Shown here: piece after piece, positions 1-11,163 of the stretch
Numbering within the stretch: position 1 is the first letter of the stretch
How the letters are laid out: each line of letters starts with the position of its first letter
From: Haberlea rhodopensis
Lineage: Eukaryota > Streptophyta > Magnoliopsida > Lamiales > Gesneriaceae
Assembly: GCA_907163345.1 (NCBI GenBank)
Contig: CAJQUN010001278.1
Span: 1 to 64,000, forward strand
Length of the DNA: 64,000 nt
Direction: 5' to 3'
Notes under the pieces: model-generated
The model's input: the letters and a program-made list of their open reading frames with translations, nothing else
What the model was told of the DNA's origin: nothing
Database searches by the model: none
Position numbers and translations under genes: made by a program

Positions 1-1230
1 ACATCAGACTTCCAACTGTTGAAGCATATGGAACACTTCTCATCTCTTTGTCATCATCCTACGCAGAATGACTTTGATGTGAATTCAACTTGAAGTGGTT
101 GGCAAGAGGACATCCAACCGCTTTTGTCTGGTCCATGTTAAATCTCTGAAGTACCTTCTCAATATTTTTTCCTACGACAACCAGGTTTCTTGGCATACCT
201 GTCTAGCTGGATTTCCATGCAAATAATTCTTTTTGATGTCCCAAGTCCTTCATTGCAAATGTCTTGCTTAGTTGTTTCTTTAGGCATTTGATTTCAGAAG
301 CATCTTTGCCAACAATCAACATATCATCTACATAGAGCAGAAGCACCATCAAATCATCATCAGTGGTTTTTCTAACAAACACACAATGGTTTGCAATAGT
401 CTTCATGAATCTATGCTGAGTTACTACATATTCAAACTTCTTATACCATTGTCTAGGTACTTGTTTGAGACCGTATATACTCTTCTTTACTCTGCACACA
501 AGGTCATCTTTCCACTTCTCTGCAAAACCTTCTGGTTGCTCCATGTAAATTTCCTCCTCTAATCTCCATGAAGGAAAGCGATTTTGACATCCATTTGTTC
601 TACCTCCAGATCTAGCTCTGCTGCTAACCACAACACAATCTGGATAGATGTCATCTTCACCACAGGTGAGAAAATCTCGTCAAAGTCGACTCCTTGTTTC
701 TGACTGAAACATTTACAATGATCATAACTTTAAATCTTGGTTGGCTACCGTGTTGTTCGTGCTTCAACCTCAACACCCACTTATTTTTCAAAGCTTTCTT
801 GCCTTTCGGTAACTTCACAAGCTCAAATGTATCAATATCATGCAAGGATATTTATCTTGCATGGCCTCCATCCACTTTTCAATGTGTTAACCGGTCATAG
901 CTCATTGAAGCTATCTGGTTCTCCCCAGTCAGTTAGCAGAATATATTCATTCGGGGAATATCTGATTGAGGGTCACACTACTCTTCCAGAACGTGTGGTA
1001 TGAGAACCTTTCTGCTGGTGGTTCATTGTGAACACAGACCTCATCATCAGGTGGAACTTCCTCATGATCGTTCTGCACTTCTTCATCTTCAACCGATTGT
1101 GGATTTACCGTTGAAGGCCACCATTCAATATTTTCTTCAGATCCACAATTCTCCCTCTCTATCATTCTCCAAGAATTCATTATCCTGAAATACAGCATCA
1201 CGACTTCTTATAGAGCTTTTTGAGATCTAT
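1..1230 (-). pseudogene. Copia A reverse transcriptase fragment
   Basis: The longest open piece (631-203) reads IYMEQPEGFAEK, then KKSIYGLKQ and the catalytic YVDD inside LLLYVDDMLIVG. These are standard Copia RT landmarks. Flanking codons in other frames continue the domain: bases 1-200 encode a QRFNMDQTK-like segment and 660-850 encode the upstream KGKKALKNKWV segment. The frame changes several times, so this is a decayed pol gene. RT copies the element RNA into DNA in virus-like particles. The YVDD residues survive although the ORF does not. Confidence 0.85.
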
Positions 1231-1922
1231 TATAAAAGTGTATCCGAGTTGATCCTCGCCATAGCCTATAATATGCACTTTATTGTTTTGGCATCCAACT
1301 TTTGTCTTTCGTCCTTCGGTATATGCTATAGGAAATTCTTTCCTTGCCACACCTGCTCCGGAACATCATAGTTGAGAGGAACACATGGTGAGCCGTTCAA
1401 CATGGTGAGCCGTTCAACACATATGCAGCTGCAACCCACAGCCTCACCCCAAAAGTCCTTAGACAGTTTTGCATGTGATAGCATGCTCATAACCTCTTTT
1501 CTGCCAAGGTTCTTTCATCCTTTCAGCTAATACATTGAGCTGTGGTGTTTTTGGCGGAGTCATTTGGTGTCAGATTCCGTTCTTTTTACATATCTCGTCA
1601 AAGGATACAATGGATTCTCCTCCATTATCTGTTCGAATACATTTAGGTTTTATGCATGTTTGTCATTCAACCAAGTTAGAAACTTGTTGAATGTTTCCGC
1701 TACTTTTTCCTTGGTTTGAGTGTCCACATCCAAATCTTCCGGGAATGATCATCGATGAAAGTTACCCAATATCTCGTACCTCCGAATGATATTGGCATCA
1801 TTCCACATAGATCCGAGTGCATCAAATCTAAACTTTTCTCGGCTCTGCTAGGAGGTGAACCTTTGAAATGATATTCTATTCTGTTTTCCGACCAAGCAAT
1901 TCGTGCAGTGTTTCATATGAAC
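1231..1922 (-). pseudogene. Copia A integrase remains
   Basis: No long frame is open here. The interval lies exactly where the integrase core should be, between the GAG-pre-integrase segment (ending near 1923) and RT. It holds short translated fragments compatible with Copia integrase. I could not place the full DDE triad with confidence. Assignment rests mainly on position within the element. Confidence 0.5.
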
Positions 1923-2760
1923 CTACTTCATACCGGGTAGAACTTTCTTACTCACAAGGCGTATAAGATTATTTTCACTTATGTGGCCAAGACATCGGTG
2001 CCACAACTCTGTTGAGTCCTTTTCTTCTGCTGCATAATTCATGCTCTCAAAAGATTTTCCTTGTACTATTGTACAACTTTGACATCTTAATCCCTTTGCT
2101 GCCACAAGTGAGCCTCTGAGAATCTTGCATACTCCTTTATGAAAGATGGTGCATAAACCTTCCTCATCCAGTCTTTCCAATGAAATTAGACGCAGGCACA
2201 TGTCAGGTACATGCCTGACGTCTTTCAAAACCAGTGTCGAGCCCCGCACGGTAGTCAAGCTCACATATCCTTTACCGAAAATCTTGGATAGTCCTTCATT
2301 GCCCATCCAAACCCCCCCAAAGTCTTCGGATGTATAGGATATGAAGTCCTTCCCTGCGAGATGTGACGTGGACTGTTGCTCCACTATCGATCACCCAGCT
2401 GGTTCCTTGAGTCGCCAAATTTACGGACTCTTTCTCTTGCTCGTGAACGACGTTGAGCTCGTCAATGGCATTTGTTTGCTCATCACTGGGTTCATGCTTG
2501 CCTTTGCCTTTCAGTTCTTGGCAATATTCCTTTATATGTCCCTTTTCGCCACATTACTGACACCTTACATTGGCATATCTACCTGAGGATTTACCACTCA
2601 TCGGTTTCTGATATGTGGCTTCCCTTGTTCTTGCTTCTCCCCTTTGACTCGGTAGCCAAAAATCTAACTGCGATGTAGAAGCACCCTGGAATCTCCGCAT
2701 CATCTCTTCATTCAAGATGCTGCTCTTGATGAAGTCCATACTCCGACTCCTCCCGGGGCT
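1923..2760 (-). pseudogene. Copia A zinc knuckle, protease and GAG-pre-integrase
   Basis: Minus-strand reading. A CCHC zinc knuckle lies at about 2575-2524 (C-Q-stop-C-G-E-K-G-H-x4-C), with an in-frame TAA inside it. A protease active-site motif VIDSGATVHVTS follows near 2400. The ORF at 2384-1923 then contains VRHVPDMCLRLISLERLD and ELWHRCLGHISENNL, the H-x3-H start of the GAG-pre-integrase/HHCC region. The protease would process Gag-Pol. The stop in the zinc knuckle shows that this copy is inactive. Confidence 0.85.
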
Positions 2761-2898
2761 GTATTTGTAAGTGATATCTTCAGAGTCCCAAGACTATGGT
2801 AATTAAGCTAGTACAATCAGGGCAATCACCTCATCAACAAGCTTTATGCCCATACTTGATAACTGCTGCATGACTCCTTGAATCTCGTTCAAGTGATC

Positions 2899-4947
2899 TG
2901 TGATATCCCCGAAATGGTTAATTGCATTTGGGCAATAATTGTGCTTATATGGTTAATTATGTGGTAATTAATTATGCATTGGATTTATTTACCTTATGGA
3001 AATGCATGGTCATGTGGATAGGGTGACCGGGGTTGCATTTCAGGGTGCATGTGGTGCATGTTGGGTAATATTATTGGAAGCATGATTTATTTGCCATTGG
3101 TAGCAATTGATTAGAAATCATTGTGTTAATTGATATTTGGTGCATTATGAGTAAATGCTTTGAAAATATCATGTTGGGGTGTTTTATACACCATGGAATT
3201 ATTTTGGTATACTTTTAAATTAACTCAACACTTTATACCCAATACCCCCACCTTTACCAAATTACTTTCACTTTACCAAATCATTTCCCACACAAACCCT
3301 TCCCCTCATTTTCGAGTTCCAGCCTTGGGGTGAAGAGAAGCCCTTGCAAAATCTTGATTTGTGGAGATTGTTGGGGTGATTTGAGGTCCCCAAGAGGTAT
3401 GGATACCTCATGGTTAATTTTGTAAGGTTTTGTTTGGGTTTGGGATGATTTTGAATGGTTTTCAAATGGGTTTTTGTTGGGTTGTTGTGGGTTTGGTTAT
3501 ATGTTGAGATTATACTTGTTTTGAAGTATATTTTGATGGTTTATGTTGTTTAGATGTTGTTGGGTTGCTTGGTTAAGTGTTGGTATGGTTTAGAAGAAAT
3601 TTTGGGAGCAAAAATGGTGAAAAACGCATGTCTGTGCGAGGCGATCGATCGCCTGAAAAGAGGCGACCGATCGCCAAGAGACAGTAACATTTTTGCGGAA
3701 CAGGCGATCGATCGCCTGTTATGAGGCGACCGATCGCCGAGGGGCAGTAGGTTTTTCAAAGGAATGGCGATCGATCGCCATGTTTGAGGCGACCGATCGC
3801 CGCAGTACAAATTTTGAGGCGATCGATCGCCTGGGTGAAGCGATCGATCGCCGCCTGTGGAATTTGGAAAATGGTTTCTTTTGTCAAATTTTTGGTATTT
3901 GGCTATTATTTGGCTTCTAATATGGGGTTGTGTGATTGTGTAGAACCATCCCAGGTAGCAACGCAACCGAGGAACTGAAGCCAGATCAATTCCACTTTTG
4001 GAAAGGTACGTAGTGGACGTACGGGCACCCCAACGGTACATGTATCTTATATACTTATTGTTTATGCATTGTGGATGCAAGTATATATGTGGTATTGCAT
4101 TGTGGATGCAAATACATGTTATGCATGATGTTTATAGATGCATATGATTATTGGTGCACATCCCATGAGTCGTGGTCATCCCTTGATGATTTTAATGCTT
4201 GCCGCTATTTGGTTTGGTTCCGCTAAATGTGAAGCGAGGGGTGGGAGCGCCGCATGTCACATTTGAGCGTGGTTATCATATAGGGCGAGGAAAGGGTATT
4301 TGCCGCTCAATGAGAGGCGAGGGGTGGGAGTCCCGCAGTCCATTGAAGCGAGGTTATCCTATGCCGCCTATATGTAAATAAGCGAGGGGCATTAAAATAC
4401 ATTGTGATGGACAGACTAGGGATTGGGGATCAGTATTGGTTATTGATCAGCTGGTATATGTCATGACATGTTTAGACCATTAAAAATAATCTATTGATTA
4501 TACTCATGAGTTATGGTACAGGGACAACCAAACGGGAAGCGTTTGAAATGCATGGGGAAAACAGGAAGTGTTTTATTATGATTATGCATTTACGCTTTAT
4601 CTTCATATTGTGTTGAATATGAATGATTATTATTGCTCATGTTTGGGGGTTGTCCTTGTAGGTACACGTTTGGCATGATAGGAGGGCTAGACGGGTTGAG
4701 ACAGTGAGCTTGAGGATGCTTTTGTGAATGGAAGGACATGATTATTTTGCCTAGTGTCTACTCTAGGAGTAGTGTAAAACTAGTTGATAACATTCATTTG
4801 ATGGGAATGTAATTAATCCTTTTGGTAGTCCTTATTTTTGGCATGTAAAGCTTAAGCTCATAAACTCAACACGTTAATTCTCACTCTGATCATTTATATT
4901 AGCTCTATTATGCCTTGATTCCGCACTTAAGGATTAGGGTCCTTACA
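2899..4947 (+). mobile_element. Solo LTR (Gypsy-like) nested in Copia A gag
   Basis: Starts TGTGATATCCCCG and ends GGGTCCTTACA (TG...CA). It is flanked by a perfect 5-bp duplication, TGATC, at 2894-2898 and 4948-4952. Copia gag sequence resumes on each side, so the insertion is exact. At 2,049 bp with no internal domain or PBS/PPT, it is a solo LTR left by recombination between two LTRs. The start resembles the LTR fragment at 30882 (TGTGATGCCCG), and both contain GATCGATC boxes. The Gypsy assignment is inferred from size and lack of Copia landmarks. Confidence 0.85.
3640..3852. repeat. Array of eight GATCGATC palindrome boxes in the solo LTR
   Basis: Boxes lie at 3640-3653, 3662-3675, 3703-3716, 3725-3738, 3766-3779, 3788-3801, 3818-3831 and 3839-3852. 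Odd-numbered boxes are perfect 14-bp palindromes, GGCGATCGATCGCC. The second, fourth and sixth read GGCGACCGATCGCC, and the eighth reads AGCGATCGATCGCC. Box pairs are 8 bp apart and the pair repeats about every 63 bp for the first three pairs. The sequence is far richer in CpG than its surroundings. Confidence 0.9.
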
Positions 4948-4952
4948 TGATC

Positions 4953-5302
4953 TGCTACCGAAGTTCCTTCTTTGTACCGAACCTGAACTAGCTTGCTCAG
5001 GTAGAAGAGTTTATGGTTGCCACTTTTGGAGGCATATAGTGTCTCCAACTTCATCCAAAGTGTACAAGCATGAGTCTCGTTACAGATGTGATTTTACATG
5101 TTGTCATCGACAAATTGTCGGATGTACCCGCAGACTTGCTCGTGCTCAAAGTTCCATTCGGCATCTGATTTCTCTTCGGTTTAGTCTCGCTAAACACCGA
5201 TATGTGCATCTTGGTGACAAACATGAGATTTTTCAGCTTGCTTTTCCAAAGTTGATAATTAGAACCATTAATGCTAATCATCTTGCTTGTACGCACCTCC
5301 AT
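4953..5302 (-). pseudogene. Copia A gag N-terminal part
   Basis: The minus ORF at 5302-5051 begins MEVRTSKMISINGSNYQLWK. This is the usual Copia gag opening, a start followed by an L/N-G-x-N-Y-x-x-W-K element. The remainder of gag continues left to the 4948-4952 target-site duplication and resumes at 2893 after the nested LTR. Gag would form the virus-like particle. The ORF ends early, so the copy is dead. Confidence 0.8.
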
Positions 5303-5459
5303 CTTTTGTGTCTACTAACAACGAATTAATCGTTAAAGCCTGAAAACAAAAGAAAGTAATTCTCTAATACTGTCTAGAAAGCCTTTTCTGATGTGAAAAT
5401 TCAGACTAAGCTGCAACCACAGAGTATACGAGGACTTCCTATAAGTATTTGAGAATCTG

Positions 5460-5471
5460 GCTCTGATACCA
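5460..5471 (-). other. Primer-binding site of Copia A
   Basis: On the minus strand this reads TGGTATCAGAGC, directly after the 5' LTR end CCCCAACA. It matches the 3' end of initiator methionine tRNA, the usual Copia primer. It fixes element orientation and the inner LTR border at 5474. Confidence 0.9.
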
Positions 5472-5473
5472 GT

Positions 5474-5945
5474 TGTTGGGGTATCAGGGAAATCAACATA
5501 TAATTGAGCTAATTACGCAACGGATATCATAAAAAACATAAGCAACAATTGAACAAAATGAACACCAATATTTATAGAGGTTCACCCCAAATTGGGCTAC
5601 GTCCACTCAAGAGCCATCAAAGAGATTACTTCTTTATTGATAACAAAGAAGAAAGAGAATTGAGAATACAAAGTATTTCACTCAGAAAACTCTGATTTTA
5701 ATGTCCACTTTCTCTCCACTAATACTATTTCTTCCAAGGATAAAATCTCCTTAAGAAATTCTAACACTCAATCTCACTTTTACCTCAACACTTTAATTTG
5801 TAGAAAAAGAAAAGATTTGCGTTTTGGGATGATTTTGGAATGAAGAATGGGTGTGTATTTATATGTGGAGATTAGGTAAGAAACAAAATTAATTACATCA
5901 TGACTTACATAATCAAGCCCTTAAATTTTGACTAAACACAAAACA
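5474..5945 (-). repeat. 5' LTR of Copia A
   Basis: The plus-strand start TGTTGGGGTATC at 5474 is the inner LTR edge next to the PBS. The segment contains the LTR-typical stretch with GGTTCACCCCAAATTGGGC. The far edge is not fixed by a TSD; plausible CA ends occur between about 5905 and 5945. Confidence 0.65.
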
Positions 5946-7889
5946 TGTATTTAATATTTGTCAAAAGTTTATGTTAACTCCAAATTGGATGGCTTGATCA
6001 TAGCATTGAATCCTTGGATCCTACCTTATTGGCAAAGTATAAAGAGATATATAAAAAAGAAGATAGAAAACAAAAGGCCAAATTCAAACATTTTATCTAA
6101 AACAAAACAATTACAATTCAGAGTTTCAAATAGAAAAGCAACCGTCTAATAGAACCACAAACAGTAAACTTAAAAAATCACTAAAATTATATTCGAAAAC
6201 AATTTAAAATTATAATGATTCTTTCAGAAATTTATATACAAGTAGAGATCGAAACTTTCAAAACTGGCGAGGGAAACACTAAAGATCATATAAGTAGAAA
6301 ATCATTCAAAAAGGAAGAAAGTTGACCATGGCCCATGGGGTTACGAGTTACGGCTTTCGGTTTGTTTGATAATGTCCTTTATGTCACTGCTTTGAGGCGG
6401 CAGTACTAAATTTTCCCTGCCTTTCATTGGACTATCCCATATTGGAGAATTGAGAAGATTTGCAGATGTTCGATCAAACTTGATTATAATACCAAATTGA
6501 GTTTAAGTACTTTAAATTTAATCTCAAACTCAAAAAATTAATCTTGTCGAACCTAAGAGATAACCTAAAACTTATTCAAAAAAGTATTAAAGTTATCCGA
6601 GGTGAATAAACTTGATCTTGGACATTGATTATACTACAACATTACCGAGACCAGCTTTGGATCTTCGCCACTGGCTTTTACAAGAATGAAGAATGGATAC
6701 ATAAAACTCGAACAAATGATTATTTATTTATGTTCAACTTATTACAATTAACAAAGTCATTGTATTAATAGATTTTCAGGTCATAGACGAGGGATTAAGG
6801 TGTTTAGAGCTAAGTCACATAATCCTCCTACCACCCATCGCGCAATGACGCTCCGATCTCGCACTGACGCATTGAGTGCTTGTAAGGAGCACTAAGTTTT
6901 AATAAGCCGCGCACTAAGTTTTAATAAGCCGCGCACTGACATATTGGTTGTGATCTGGCTCATTGAGTACGCATACGGCGCTTTAGGACTAAGTTTTATT
7001 AAGTCATGTATTAAGTTTTCGTGAACTTAAATGTTACCATTCATAATTCTCCAAAAATAATATAAGTCATTTTTAATAAATTCATAATATTACAAAACAT
7101 GTTGAATACATATGTAATATTTGGTTTTATTTTTCGAATTCATTATTTTATGACCAAATATTAATAATTCATTTTCATTTTAATGAAACTAAAATATATT
7201 TTTCTGAGAACAATTATTTCCCTATTAGAATAGCGATCAATAAAATATTTGAATTGCATTATAAATAATTAATAATGTAAGTTTGTCAAACATGATGTGT
7301 ATTAGGTATGCTTAACTTTATTTCATCAATGTGTGTGTGTTCATATTGTATATTTGTAAATAATACAATAACGATGTAAATTGGAAATTGACGCACTCGC
7401 GCATCCGCATCCACACCCGCCCACACATCGAACTTATGTGACTTAGGTTTAGAGTTTACTAGTTTCAGATTATTTACAATTAATTAATACATCCAGCCTG
7501 TTGATAGATGCAAAAATATTTTTCTTTTATTCTAGGAGTGGAAAACTCCAGTGCTTCCATAATCATTTTCTCAACCTAACTAATCAATCAAAGCCTATTC
7601 CACTAACCGTTGTTGGTTATATGGATCATCCTGATCTACATATAATAAATTTGTCATTTTACGTTGTCGGACTAACTAATACAACTCTCCTCCTTCACCC
7701 AAGTTTTAGATCGATCATGGAGGAGCTAAGTCAACTCCTAACTAATAAGAAAATATATTGGAAATAAGAAATGTGACAAGTCACATACATCCATGATAAA
7801 CAAAGTAAACCGTTATACACACATATCTTCCATTTCTCATACAAAAGAGATCTTATTTTCCTTGCAATAACACTCTGGATTCCTGTGCC
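5946..7889. other. Intergenic, AT-rich, no gene recognised
   Basis: No ORF resembling a known protein was seen. The only clear structure is a perfect 22-bp direct duplication, 6891-6912 and 6913-6934 (unit starts ACTAAGTTTTAATAAGCCGC). The rest is low-complexity plant intergenic DNA. It includes the region downstream of the CLE gene, whose 3' end is at 7890. Confidence 0.6.
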
Positions 7890-8165
7890 TTAATTGTGGA
7901 GAGGATTAGGGCCATCGGGAACAAGCCTACGTGACACCACATGCAACGTCTTGCGCTCGTTTTCCTTCGATTCTATCTGGTATGGAGCAGCAGAGGACTG
8001 GTACCTCAAGAAGAAGGATTCAAAGTTAGCTCTTACTGTATGTACTTCAGCTCCTTTATTGGCACCATGTCTGATGTGCCTGGAGTTGGCTAGACAGCCT
8101 AGATTCACTAATCCTACAAGAATTATGAGCACGAAAAAGAACTCGAAAACAGTAGATATTTTCAT
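7890..8165 (-). CDS. CLE (CLAVATA3/ESR-related) peptide precursor
   Basis: A 91-residue, intron-free ORF. Residues 1-26 form a hydrophobic signal peptide (MKISTVFEFFFVLIILVGLV...). A variable polar pro-region follows, and the protein ends exactly with the 12-residue CLE motif RLVPDGPNPLHN at residues 80-91, with no tail. The two prolines normally hydroxylated (positions 4 and 7 of the peptide) are present. CLE precursors are secreted and cut to 12-13-residue ligands for leucine-rich-repeat receptor kinases in meristem, root and vascular signalling. The motif is closest, from memory, to the CLE9/10/14 type (RLVPxGPNPLHN). Aspartate at motif position 5 is uncommon. A TATA box lies 86 bp upstream of the ATG. 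The plus-strand ORF over the same bases is a shadow. The member name is not assignable without a phylogeny. Confidence 0.92.
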   Translation of the reverse strand: MKISTVFEFFFVLIILVGLVNLGCLANSRHIRHGANKGAEVHTVRANFESFFLRYQSSAAPYQIESKENERKTLHVVSRRLVPDGPNPLHN

Positions 8166-8250
8166 ATCTGGTGTATATTATACATTCACGAGTAACCTAA
8201 TCTTCTTCAAAGAAAACAAGAATTTTCTGTTGAACATTCTGGTTGAGAAC

Positions 8251-8259
8251 CTATTTATA
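8251..8259 (-). promoter_or_regulatory. TATA box of the CLE gene
   Basis: The minus strand reads TATAAATAG, ending 86 bp before the CLE start codon at 8165. Transcription about 30 bp downstream would give a 5' UTR near 55-60 nt, normal for small plant peptide genes. Confidence 0.65.
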
Positions 8260-8620
8260 CTGAGGTTTGCAATGACTCGAACAAATAGCCAATATTTTAC
8301 CAAAAGTCAATTCAAGAGAGCTTGAATTGGGTGTTGGAGGCAGTGTTATACCAGATATATATAGTTTTTAATAAAAATAATATAAATTTTGGCGAACCTT
8401 AGTCAATTTGATTAGTTGTTTTTTTGTTTTTATCATGGAATGCCATTATCATAGGTGAAGGTTAGTAGACTTTAAAGGATTTAAATAAGGTAATTTCTTA
8501 AAATTATAAACTAGAAGTCAACCAAAAGGCATCTTGCAGGCTAGCTTCTCCTCACAATTTATATTATATGTAATATAATTTTTAGGGTAAATTTAAAAAA
8601 GGTGAAATTAGAATATGAAC

Positions 8621-8888
8621 GTTTTCAATACTTATCCCAAACTTTTAGGATTGATTAAATATAGTCTCACATAAATTATTTTTAATCAAAAATAGTATCA
8701 CATTAATGTTTTAACACATTTAATTCTACCGAAATTATTTTTTAACAAAAAAAGTGGTCTCATAATTGAATTTGGGCTTTGAGGACTAGTATTGATTACA
8801 TAAAAGTTCGTTATTATTTTGATTAAAAATAAATTTGATGAGACTATATTTTATTAGTCCTAACAGTGAGACTAGTATTGCAAAAAAC
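8621..8888. mobile_element. Foldback (MITE-like) element
   Basis: Bases about 8621-8700 and 8814-8888 are imperfect inverted repeats. Both arms contain AAATATAGTCTCA and TTTTTAATCAAAA in mirrored order, with a roughly 110-bp loop. There is no coding potential. The arrangement is typical of a miniature inverted-repeat element, but no TSD could be defined, so the superfamily is open. Confidence 0.55.
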
Positions 8889-9239
8889 ATATTATACCGG
8901 ACCATGTTAATGCATTCGGTCAGAAGAAAAATATGTATTGAGGATGCTTAGTATATTATTATACGATTTCAATTTTCAATTAATATCTAGGATAATCAAG
9001 TTTCAGACTATGCTATCAACTTATAAAGTATTAAAGAAATGTTTTCTAATTACGAAAATTATAAGTGAAAATTTAAACGACCCTTACTTTGAAATAAAAT
9101 TATTAATTATGAAAATTAATGTAATTTTGCTAGAGAAATTCACACAGAGATTCTCTATCTAATTTTGTTTCATCATATGAAAAAAAACAGATAATCCGAA
9201 TAGAAAAACTAAATGAATCAACTTTGAAAAAACCATCAT
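8889..9239. other. AT-rich spacer, nothing recognised
   Basis: Short random ORFs only. No repeat structure or protein similarity was seen. Confidence 0.5.
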
Positions 9240-9749
9240 TTGAATGAACTTGAAAACTCCTCTGAATCAAAAAGGCTTTGAAATTCCATGAATCACAAAT
9301 TTCTTGGATAAGAAAAAATATGGTCTACTAATTAATCTCCACTCCGTTGATGTCCAGAAACCCCAAAATGTATTGATCTTGAGTTCGTAACCATGAACCA
9401 GCGTTTAATTCCCCGCATCTAACAACTCCATCTGAGTAAACCTCCGAGGAAGAATGTGAAGCTTAACAGTTCTGTCCAACAATGGCGACGGTGATGAAAT
9501 AAATTCCGAATTCGGGGGAGCGAAGATCGTAACATAGCTCAAATTGTATAATCTTCAAGAATCCCATCAAGAATTGAGTTTAATCCAATTGCGAAAGAAA
9601 CAAATCCATGGGAGCTGAGTATTCTGACAATTATATTCCATTCAATGTTACCTGTGGGATTTGAAGCAACAATTATATATATCTATATAAAAGTCATATT
9701 CTTTCCGTGTAACATCTCCTTCAAATTGATGTTGAGATATGAGAAAGAA

Positions 9750-11163
9750 TCAATTGTGGACAAGAAACTCATGACGATGGTGAGAAAGAGCTTTGGCAAA
9801 TATGTCAGCGATCTGAAGAGTGGACGGAGTGTGAGAGAGAGTTAGAACATTAGCATAGTAAGCTTCACGTATATAATGATAGTCCACTTCAATGTGCTTG
9901 GTATGCTCATGGTATACTGTATTAGCTGTGATGCGAACAACACTTGGTTTGTCAACATGAAGAGGGGTTGGAGAAACTTGACCGAAGCCGAGTTCATTCA
10001 ATAAATGTTGTAGCCATACAATTTATAAACGTGCCGAGGACATCGATCTATATTCTGATTCCGTGGAGGACTTAGACACCCGGTCTGTTTCTTACTTTCC
10101 AAGAGATGAGTGCAGAACCAAGAAACATAAACCAACCCGAAACAGAGCGACAAGTGTTTTGGACACCATGCCCAAGCAGCATCACTATAGGCAATGAGCT
10201 CAATCGGAGAGTTGACGGGAAAGAAGAGTCCCCTAGTAGATGTATCCTTCAAGTAGCAAATAATGTTATGAACATCGGTGAGATGAAGATGCCATGGAGC
10301 TTGTATAAATTGACTAACTTGTTGGACAACAAAAGAGATGTCATGATGAGTAATCATCAGATATTTAAGAATCCCAACTAGTTGAAGATACATGAATGGA
10401 TCTGATGTGAACTCGCCCTCATCATTATGGTATTTCACATTGACATCTAAAGGAGTATCAGCAGTGCGGCCTTGCTGAAGGCTTGCCCAGGAGATCAAAT
10501 CTTGGATGTACTTGTGTTGATGCAAGACAGTGCCAGTGGGAGAAGACAATACTTCAAGACCTAAAAAATATTGCAAAGGACCCAAATACTTTATATAGGA
10601 CGAACTCTGAAGATGTTTCTGTAATTCAGAAATCAATGCCTGGTCGGTGGCTATGATAACAATGTCGTCTACATACACCAAAAGAAGAACAATGGCATTA
10701 GCAGTCTTGCAGAAAAATAAGAAAGAATCATACTGACTTTGGACAAAGGAAAGACGGAGAAGTGTGGTTCGAAATTTGTCAAATCACGCACGGGGTGCTT
10801 GCTTCAAACCATAGAGAGATCGTCTAAGCTTACAAACACTAGAGGAAGGTGTAAAAAACATCCCTGGTGGAGCATTCATATAAATATCTTCCTTTAGATC
10901 GCCATGTAAAAGGCATTTTTGACATCCATATGATGCAATGACAAATTTTGAGAAGCTGCAATGGCAAGACAAGCCAGACAGTAGTCATTTTAGCGAAAGG
11001 TGCAAACGTTTCATCATAATCTGTCTCATATTCTTGATGGTTTGCCTTTTGCCACTAATCGAGCTTTGCAACGTTCAAGAGTTCCATCAGAACGTAGCTT
11101 CACTGAGAACACACAACGAGAACCAATCGGCTTAACATTCGTAGGACAAGGAACAAGATCACA
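9750..11163 (-). pseudogene. Copia B reverse transcriptase and RNase H
   Basis: Four open pieces join into one domain series: 11232-11026 (NVKPIGSRCVFSVKLRSDGT), 10972-10784 (LHGDLKEDIYM, SLYGLKQAPRA), 10681-9998 (MVYVDDIVII with intact YVDD, then LGPLQYFLGLEV) and 10001-9750 (RNase H, HTKHIEVDYHYIRE and IADIFAKAL). Frameshifts separate the pieces, so no functional polyprotein is made. Closest in style to the Copia group with WDLVPCPxNVKPIGS-type RT starts. Confidence 0.85.

Larger units (their letters stand above)
1..5945 (-). mobile_element. Copia LTR retrotransposon A, 5' LTR to RT, cut by window edge
   Basis: Read on the minus strand the order is LTR (5945-5474), primer-binding site, gag, zinc knuckle, protease, GAG-pre-integrase, integrase remains and reverse transcriptase. 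This is the Copia (Ty1) order, with integrase before RT. The 3' LTR would lie left of base 1. The coding region is broken by stops and frameshifts, so this copy cannot be autonomous. A 2,049-bp solo LTR sits inside gag. The LTR outer edge near 5945 is an estimate, because no partner LTR is available for comparison. Confidence 0.85.

Noticed and set aside
3550..4080. 176-residue minus-strand ORF with repeated GDRSP words
   Set aside because: The words come from translating the GATCGATC boxes of a solo LTR; no protein family or start context supports a gene.
7894..8325. 143-residue plus-strand ORF
   Set aside because: It is the antisense shadow of the CLE gene, which has a signal peptide, exact CLE motif and TATA box.
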